Source: Acanthochlamys bracteata
Taxonomy: Eukaryota > Streptophyta > Magnoliopsida > Pandanales > Velloziaceae
Direction of reading: 5' to 3'
Length of the DNA: 64,000 nucleotides
Assembly: GCA_019914995.1 (NCBI GenBank)
Contig: CM034127.1
Coordinates: 5,766,001-5,830,000, forward strand
Program-made: the position numbers and the translations under genes
Notes under the pieces: model-generated
The model's database searches: none
Seen by the model: the letters and a program-made list of their open reading frames with translations, nothing else
What the model was told of the DNA's origin: nothing
In this document: positions 56,901 through 64,000 of the stretch, in pieces
Layout of the letters: every line of letters starts with the position of its first letter
How positions within the stretch are numbered: the first letter of the stretch is position 1

Positions 56901-57436
56901 GACACGCAATGGCACAACAAGAACCAGCACAAATCTCACTAACACAGGAACAACAACCCAAAATTAAATTTCAATTTCAAATTACTACTTTAAAAAAGCC
57001 AAAAAGCCGAGTTTTACCAAAATGTCACTCTAAAATAAGAATTTCTAGTGTAAGTAAAGCACAGGTGATTAATTGCAAACCCTAATAATAGTAGAGAAAA
57101 ACGACCATTGAGAGGCCGAGACTGGTGAGCAAGGAGGAGAGTAGCATGAAGAATCCTGTTAGAAGACTCCATTTTAGCGGCGACTTGACGGATTCGGTCT
57201 CGAACAGCGCCAGATTCGTCCAGTTGAGAACGGAACTCCTCGAACTGCGACTCCATCAACGGCGCGCCAGAAGCAGAGGTGAATAAGGCGGTGGGGTCCA
57301 CAAAACTGCAGTAATACCGTATCGATATTGCGGTTGATTGCGGCGGAGGGTTGAGAAGTGGGCGGGCGAGTTGAAGAGGAGAAAAGAAGAAGAGAGTGGG
57401 AACAGCCGTCCGCAACACGGGAGCTCTTAGCAGCAT
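53904..57436 (-). CDS. TSN: Translin
   Basis: Seven exons on the minus strand: 57436-57106, 56653-56557, 56463-56348, 55810-55766, 55386-55361, 54244-54109 and 54007-53904. They join in frame with GT..AG introns (855 nt, 284 aa). Translin is a helical DNA/RNA-binding protein; with TRAX it forms the C3PO endoribonuclease, and alone an octameric ring. Conserved blocks span the whole length: FEEFRSQLDESGAVRDRIR, LLAHQSRPLNELLEKAKAE, CPGQYYRYHGDWRSEAQTA, FMHWLETGNLLVHTEAE, EFGLDIEDYLIGLCFMSNE, TAGDYDCPRKVLKFLTELHA, FRMLNLRNDFLRKKFDGMKYD and RRVEEVYYDVKIRGLG. It is longer than animal translin because of a ~60-residue N-terminal leader (MLLRAPVLRTAVPTLFFFSP...) typical of organelle targeting. An in-frame ATG at 57550 would add 38 residues; the 57436 start is preferred since its leader looks like a presequence. 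Confidence 0.93.
55043..55155. repeat. 56-bp tandem duplication in a translin intron
   Basis: Copies begin at 55043 and 55099 and share 'agaaattatcaagtaagatc' followed by 'attgcaga(a)acacaaaagtggtaaaa'. They differ by an a/t substitution and one inserted A. The duplication lies inside the intron between the fifth and sixth exons. Confidence 0.85.
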
Positions 57437-57550
57437 TGATTGAACTGATTGGTTTTGGCGACGGGGTTTTAAGAGGGCTTTTGGTTTGTGCTCACTGTTG
57501 TAGATGTTAGTTAAAAAGGTATGGTGTGAACTTGAAGCTTTTTGTTTCAT

Positions 57551-60500
57551 TTTCTATTTTTTTTTACTAATTACTTTTTAAAAATTGATGGTAATTTTTG
57601 TTCATAATTGATAATTTGCGAGAACAATCTCAGACAAATTTAATTTATTGTTGTCTTTTTAAATGTGGATTCCTTTTTGTAGGTCTATCTACGGCGTCGT
57701 GTTGCGCAGGGGACATGGAAGAAGAATGAACGATGAACGACACTTGAGAATGAAATGGGTATTTGGCGGTGATTATCGTATTATTTTTTATTTTAAATTT
57801 TTTAAGTATTTAAAAATTTAAAATTGTTTTTAAAAAATAAATTATATATTGTATAATATTTATGTATAGTTCTTATTTTTTTAAATAATAAATTAAGTTT
57901 ATTTTTTAAAAAATAAAAATATTTTTATTTTAAGTATTTCTAAATGCTTTAGAAGTTTTAAAATCCAACAACTCAGCAATCGCCACATTTTCTTGAGACA
58001 AGTTCTTTGTTCGATGAATTGTGTTGTAACTCGTACATACGTTTTTTATAAGTTTTAGGAAATTCCTTATATAGATCTATTCTATAATCTAGGATCTTTA
58101 GGAGTGACAAATATACGACGGATCCGAAAATTTAATTCGAAACCGATCATTTAATCAAAATTATGGTTAAAATACTTAACTCATATAAATATATAGGCTT
58201 GGTTAGGATTAAATAAATTTAATCTGATTATTAAATTGGTCGATCCGGATCGATCCGAAATTAACCCACCAATTTAAATCGTCACATTTTGAAAGAATAA
58301 CTCTTTTTTGTTTTTTCTTACTGTATAATAAAATTTTAACAATAAAAACATCGATAATAATAATTTATAAATTATAAAATTATATTGTATTTATAATTAG
58401 TCGTTACTTTTATGTTTTAATAAAATAGTACAAAATTATAATATCAAAAGTAATACTATGTTAGGTGTTTTTTTAATAACAAATTTAGATTTTATATAAA
58501 AAATTTTATCAAAATTTGATTAGTTAGCTATATTTATCAAAATTTTTATTAAAATTATTAATATGTATTTGTAATCATAAAATTTCAAGTGTCACAACAT
58601 ATTTTCAAAAAATAAAAATAATTTTTTTGAATATTTTAGATACCGATAAAAATACTAATGCATATTTTTTACGGACATTCATTATATCTTTTCACCAAAA
58701 ATATCGTTCATTTTGATTCTAACTGATTTTATAAATTCAATTAAATTTAAAAATATAAAATTAAAAATTATAATTATTAAATAAATCGATCAGAATTTGA
58801 TCAAATTATTAAATCGGTTATGTTAGCATTGACAATTTTGATATATATTAATTAATAAATTAAATTAGAATTGAACGAATATGACTTAATTATTAAATAG
58901 ATCGATACGACTCACTAATCTAAATTACTATCCCTAAAGATCCTTACAGCAGATATTTACATAGCTGTTCAACCTAAGCTTTTCGATGAACAATGGAGGA
59001 CAAAGCTTAAAATATTTACTTCTTCGGAAGTTTAAAAAGTAGAGAAAAGAAGTCAATGAAACTGAATAGCAGACCATAAGCAAAGAGAATAATATACATA
59101 AACAAAATCCCCACTTGCTGATATTAAAAGTATACTTCACCATTGCGCCGCACCTTGTAATTAGCCAAACCCCAGACCCAGAATATCCACAACAAGAACA
59201 TAAGTAAGAGCATCGTTAAATTGAAGGACCAAGATGAGGTATACCACTTATGAGAATGAATCCCAAGTCAGTAAAGTAGTTAACCAAACACAAGTAAGCA
59301 GTTCGTCAGTCCTTCCTCCGACGCCTCCCGTTCATTCTTCTTCATTTCATCATGTTTGTTTGCTGTTCTGTTCATAGGTCCCGAGTCCTTCAACGAAAGC
59401 CCTCCTCCCTCTCCTTAAGAAAAAGAAGAATGCTGCTTGATTGAACGAACATAGGTTGAGCCTTTAGCTTGTCTCCATTCACGGATTGCAAGAAGTTAGA
59501 AGTTATATATGATCAATAATAGAAGAATTGTATCAATTTATGGGAGACAAAGCAAGCAAATAAGTATGCTAGATATTAATCTAGTTTGCTGCACTTCAGT
59601 AAGAAAAGCTGTATCTTGGATAGAGGCATCTAATAGTTTTCTGAATTTGTTGATGTTTTGTAAGTCTCACAGTTTACAAGACAACTAGGCACATTCTAAT
59701 CAGAAACAGTAGGGTGTGTTTACTTTGAAATCAATTTATTTTTTACAAATAAATTTAAAAAATTAAATTAAAATTAAAAATATTAAAGATAAATTTATAT
59801 ATTAATTTTGTATTAATAGTAAATTTAAATTTAAATTTCAAAAAATATTGTTTGATAGAAAAATTTTTAATTTATTTTATATTAAAAATAAGTTTGAAAA
59901 AAATAAAATTTGAATCGTAGGTAACGTCGGAAAAAATAAAGTCCTAATCAATGAATAATGGGTGAGGATAAAGCCCTAATTCGAAGCATTTTATGAACAG
60001 TCAGAGGGTAAATTAGTCTCCAAGTAACTGTTATCTTTCAAATTTCTACTTCATGCTGCTAGTTGAACTTAAGCCTCGTCTAATAAAATTTCCGAAAACT
60101 CTTCTAACATTTGGCATGTTTGGTACTGAAAAATGTATCCTAAATATTATTTCATAAATATTTTTATGATTATTTTAATTATTACTTATAATTCTAAAAA
60201 ATATAATTATTTTAATTAAGTTATAGTTTATACTAACTAAAATCAAACTAAAAGGTATTGAAATAATTAATAATTTACTATCAAATAATAATTAACAACA
60301 CGTGAATAAGAAATAGGAAATCGTTAAAAGAATAACTAATATCTAATTTATTTTTATTATAAATAGTAGTAGCTGATAGTTTATAATTAATTTAAAATTA
60401 TTAGAACAAATGCTAAATGATTGTTTAATTTATTATTAAGTTTTTAAAAAAAAACAAATAACCACTATTTTTCCCTCTTCCATTCTTGTTTCTCTCCCTT

Positions 60501-60900
60501 TACCTGGCTTGCCAATGGCAGCTAGAGCAACATATGCAACACCAATCATAAGCATATTCAAAGTATAGAATTCACCTTTTGGATGCTTTCCTGTTTACTC
60601 TCTTAGAAGCATAGATAATGCATTTTCTGCTACAAGAAACCCTTTATGTAGTAAGCTTCTCGGAATGTTATTGACTTTAAAACTCGATAAAAAATCAGTT
60701 AAAGACATGATGCAAGGTCCAAACCAAGACATGCTGTTGTAGACAATAAATCACTAATCCCATTGTCTTATCTGTGAAAGGTGAAAGCTCAGCAGCAAAA
60801 GATCTAAGAAAATGCCATTCTCGCTCCTCATAAAGCTAGTTTATTCATCAAGTATGTTTTAATAACACCAAGGATTTTGTTGCATAAGCTCTTTTGCAAC
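57551..60900. other. Translin promoter and gene-free repeats
   Basis: No gene is supported. Next to 57551 lies the translin promoter. AT-rich dispersed-repeat copies occur near 57770-57960 and 59710-59910, and the long repeat copy 2 at about 58105-58945. At 59285-59500 the minus strand has short open stretches (for example SLKDSGPMNRTANKHDEMKK before a stop near 59285) with one internal stop; these could be a gene remnant but match nothing I recognise. Confidence 0.45.
58105..58945 (+). repeat. Long dispersed intergenic repeat, copy 2
   Basis: Same landmarks, order and orientation as 5015-5890. It opens 'aggagtgacaaatatacgac' and closes 'ctaaattactatccctaaag', weakly inverted ends reminiscent of hAT-type MITEs that open AGGGGTGGCAA. 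The interior is diverged but colinear over ~800 bp. Confidence 0.5.
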
Positions 60901-61094
60901 TTATTCAAACTATTTAATAATCAAATTAAATTCAAATTGATCAATTTAATAAACAAAATTATTTTAATTAGAATCATAAAAATAATTGTTAGCAATAATA
61001 TGTGAAATTTGTTAGGTATATAAGACAACAAAATTATTAATTTCTACAAAATCTATAATTAAGTAAAAAATTAAATAAAAATATGATAATCTAA

Positions 61095-61125
<31 letters not shown>

Positions 61126-61760
61126 GGTGGGGATAGGAGCACCTTAGGGCACTCCCTTCTAGAAAGATGCATAAAAAATTTTAAATATAATCTCCACCGT
61201 TGGATATGAAAAACTATGAGTTACAAAGACGGCGACAAAATTTTAGCTCAATCGGATCATGAATTAATCTCCATCGAATCTCTTGATCAAAATGACATAT
61301 AAAAAAAAAAAGAACATCTTTATCAAATTTTATTATTTATATCATTTGATCAAACGTCGGATGGAGATTAATTTGTATTCCGATTGAGTTGAAACTTTGT
61401 CATCATATTTTTTACTAATAGTTCTTCATATCTAACGGTGGAGATTGGATTTAGAACTTTAGATTGAAAAAGGTGCCCCTAAGGTGTCTCTAAAAATGGG
61501 GTGCCCCTATCCCCATCCATATATATATATATTTAAAATTATTATTTTAAATATTTTTAATTATTTGATAATAAGTGTTATATAAATAACTATACGGATT
61601 AAACCGACCAATTTTAGATCAATCCGAATTCGATCAGAATCCTACTAATTTAACAGGTCACTTTCGAATTAATCAAAAACTGAACCGAACCCGATTAAGT
61701 AAAACCTAAACCAATTTAAATAAGTCGTTTCGAATTTGCTTTGCAGGTCGGATCATACAC
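60900..61760. repeat. Older dispersed repeat split by a MITE
   Basis: The two flanks (60900-61100 and 61545-61760) together resemble 7560-8100. For example, 'tatataaataactatacgga' is followed by 'ttttagatcaatccgaattcg' here, versus 'tatataaataattatacgaa' and 'tcaatttgaatttgatctg' there. The MITE at 61126 sits inside it. Confidence 0.4.
61126..61518. mobile_element. Hairpin MITE flanked by TA repeats
   Basis: 393 bp. The left end 'ggtggggataggagcacctt' and right end 'gtgcccctatccccatcc' are inverted complements. The complementarity continues inward: 'aatctccaccgttggatatg' (left) pairs with 'catatctaacggtggagatt' (right), and 'tcaatcgg' / 'ttaatctccatc' blocks also mirror each other. Hence almost the whole element folds into one long hairpin. 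It has no ORF. Runs of TA on both sides (61100-61125 and 61519-61530) fit a TA target site. Confidence 0.8.
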
Positions 61761-61794
61761 TGCCACCTTTACGCTACACCAATAAAACTTAAGA

Positions 61795-62025
61795 CATATT
61801 TGGTAGTGCTTATCACAGATTGTTAACATTTTATTTAATTTTAATTTTTTATTTTTCAGTAAGCCTTCTACGATATTTTAAAATTTTAGAAAGTACGTAA
61901 TTAAACTTTTATATGTATATTTTTTATTATTTTTGTGAGATAAAAAATAAAATCATTTTTGGAAGAGTTCTAAAATAAACTTTTTTTTAGATAAGTTTCT
62001 TATTTTAAACACTTTCCAACGTCTC
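61795..62025. repeat. AT-rich MITE-like repeat copy
   Basis: It opens 'atatttggtagtgcttatcac' and closes 'ttattttaaacactttccaac', imperfect inverted ends as in the copies at 2455 and 7345. The A/T interior has no ORF. Confidence 0.45.
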
Positions 62026-62039
62026 CTCAATGCCGACTA

Positions 62040-62690
62040 CATAGACTTTAGATTGTTTATTTAGGATTGACAATATATAGCGTGATTTGCAAGTCAAATC
62101 CGAAATTGATTTATTTAAATTGAGTTCGGATTTAATTTTAACCAAATTTGATTGGTTTCTTATCAACTTGAAATTCATCTCGTAAATTAAATAAATTTGG
62201 ATCGGATTCAGATTGACCTATTTAATTATTTATATAGTATATATTATCCAACAATTAAGAATTATTTAGAACAATACTATTGAATTATTTTAATTCATAA
62301 TATTTTGCTTAGTTTATCATATTTTAATTAATTTTTTATATAATTTATAAATTTTATCAAAATTAATATTTTGTTATCTTGATATACAAAAACCTTACAA
62401 TTTATTATTATTATTAAAAATTAATTTTTATAACTTTTATATTATTAATGTTAATGTTAAATAAATTGATACAATATATATCAAATATATTAAATTAAAA
62501 TTAATAATCTTAATTTATATAAATATATAAATCATATTAAAATTGAATAATTTTTCTCAGATTCTTAATATGGATCGATTCAAATCGGATATGATAATCT
62601 ATCTTGTCACGCTTAGTTGTATCGATCCCCGATATTTAATATTTTTGTAACCGCTGGTTTGGTTTAGAAGTATGCCGGCTCAAGGTTAGG
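62040..62690. repeat. Degenerate dispersed repeat
   Basis: It opens 'aggattgacaatatatagcg' and closes 'gataatctatcttgtcacgc', with ends loosely like those of the 58105 element ('ggagtgacaaatatacg'). 'Gattggtttcttatcaactt' and 'ttggatcggattcagattga' blocks belong to the same vocabulary. No coding sequence. Confidence 0.35.
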
Positions 62691-62889
62691 TTTGTCAACC
62701 GAACCAACAACGTCTTCGTCAACTCCGGGACCCACTCCCTTACAATCAGTGACTAGTTGCGCTAGTAGTCACAAAGTTTCTTCTTCCTTCTGTTCTTCCA
62801 TGCTTCATCTGTCTCTCAACATTTCAAACCGCCCATGTTGCTCTAATTTTTCTTCTCTCAGCTACTTCCAATCGTTGTCGTATATTTTC

Positions 62890-63133
62890 ACTCTCTATTT
62901 CAAGGTTAATTATCTCGGAGAGAGAGAGAGAGAGAGCGACGGTGGTGGTGAGGGGCTTTTGACGTTGGTGAGCTAACTGGTAGGGGCCACATTTGACTTT
63001 GCTTCATGCTGGATAGAGCAATAACGGGTTTAGCCTGCCGGAGAACAAATATCGATCAAAACGAAATATCAGCGCAGGGGTTAAACTTTTGGGGCCTTTT
63101 TCTCTCCCTCTGTTCGTCAAACTTAGCGCTAAG
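62890..63133 (+). other. Possible 5' non-coding exon of a gene entering from the right
   Basis: A CT/GA-rich stretch with a (GA)n microsatellite (about 62921-62936) leads to gcgctaag|gtaatct at 63133/63134, a good splice donor. An intron-like T-rich stretch follows. No credible start codon with a long frame appears up to 64000. The pattern suits a leader exon whose coding exons lie beyond the window. Confidence 0.3.
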
Positions 63134-64000
63134 GTAATCTTGGATCTTTGGATTTGAAAGTTATTGTTTTATGTTAATATTTGTGTAGCCTTTGTTTTGA
63201 TTGTACGGTCATATGAACTTTCTGAATTTTTTTTTTTCTGTGGGGATCTGGTTGTGTTACTGGAAGATGCTTGGGGTACCTTAGTTTAGAAGAGATTTTA
63301 GCGTTTTCTTAGACAATTTAATGCTTAGAATAATTTATTAGGAGAATGTTTTATTTTTATCATATATTTTATTTTAGTTTTACATTATTTTGAGTTTCTC
63401 AGCAAATGTTTAGCTTTTTTAGACAGTTGCATGGTCATCCGGAAGCAGTTTGATGAGTTTGAATCTATGGATTAAACAAAAAATGGCTTTTTAAATTACT
63501 TCCCTTATCATTTTGCAAAACTGGTTTAGCAGTGCTTAGTTTTACAGGCATCTTAATGGTTATTAGTAGTAAGGCGAAATCTTTAGTTAGTGATTAGTGG
63601 TTTTTCTCTGAGCAGTAATTTTCTAAATACTTTTAGTATTTTGCGGAAGTCACAATTAGATTGCATGTATCAGCTGACCAACAATCTTGAAGAAATTTCA
63701 GCTTGGGTAGCTTCCCTCTCTGCGAAGATCAGTAACAACAGCCGATAGTTAGTTTGGATTCCTTAAAAATGTCTTATAAGATATTGTCTTGCTGATGTCT
63801 CCTCTAATTGATTAGGACATAGTACTTTTAGAAGAATTCTTTCTCTAACAAAATTCTTTGGATAGTGTTATGTCTTTGCATGATACCCACCAAAGACAAA
63901 TGGGGTAAAAAATTTTCACATCAATCTGGTAGGTCAATATTCAAACAGTTTTAAGCATCATGATTGACTTATTTTCATCTGAGAAGCTTTATATAAATGC

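Noticed and set aside
60500..60600. Minus-strand hydrophobic peptide FYTLNMLMIGVAYVALAAIG
   Set aside because: Looks like a membrane segment, perhaps from a transporter, but it is isolated with no flanking exons or second motif.

Overview
This is a plant nuclear genome window, almost certainly from a eudicot. It is AT-rich with long intergenic stretches. Its genes have GT..AG introns and belong to plant families: NAC, a C2H2/EAR repressor, PLS-class PPR, ELF6-type JmjC demethylase, NATA-type acetyltransferase, a LysM-RLK-like pseudokinase, TRF-like, MIP1/DUF547 and translin. The species cannot be fixed from sequence alone.

Layout. 1-2900 is AT-rich intergenic DNA. 3002-4190 (+) is a three-exon NAC factor. 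4191-9246 is intergenic, with dispersed repeats and a GeBP/STKL (DUF573) relic. A C2H2/EAR gene (-, 9247-9978) and an intronless PPR gene (+, 10233-11819) diverge from a 254-bp spacer. 12321-12830 (-) holds a decayed BAHD acyltransferase 3' end, followed by CACTA-like sequence and seven diverged copies of a ~170-bp tandem repeat (to ~14850). A small LEA-like gene with an ABRE lies at 17984-18268, and a 7SL (SRP) RNA gene with a textbook plant Pol III promoter at 18531-18836. An ELF6-like histone demethylase fills 21016-28976. A NATA-type acetyltransferase (-) follows at ~31.4-32.1 kb, a decayed Copia element at ~33.5-35.0 kb, a kinase-fold protein without catalytic residues (-) at ~35.4-36.5 kb, an eight-exon TRF-like Myb gene (-) at 38105-45323, a DUF547/MIP1-like pseudogene (-) at 45893-50384, a coding-free LTR element at ~51.6-53.1 kb, and a seven-exon translin gene (-) at 53904-57436. 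The last 6.5 kb is repeat-rich and includes a MITE inserted into an older repeat. A gene on the + strand may begin at the right edge.

The main observation is that the ELF6-like gene keeps JmjN, JmjC and the C5HC2 finger with an open frame across eight exons, but has lost its C-terminal C2H2 zinc-finger array. The array survives just downstream as a recognisable out-of-frame relic with a stop at a zinc-binding Cys codon and several other cysteines substituted. The family uses this array for DNA targeting, so this copy is either a decaying paralogue or a demethylase recruited in another way. The neighbouring DUF547 gene is a clear pseudogene with at least five lesions. The genes do not form a pathway; they are independent loci, as is usual in plant genomes.
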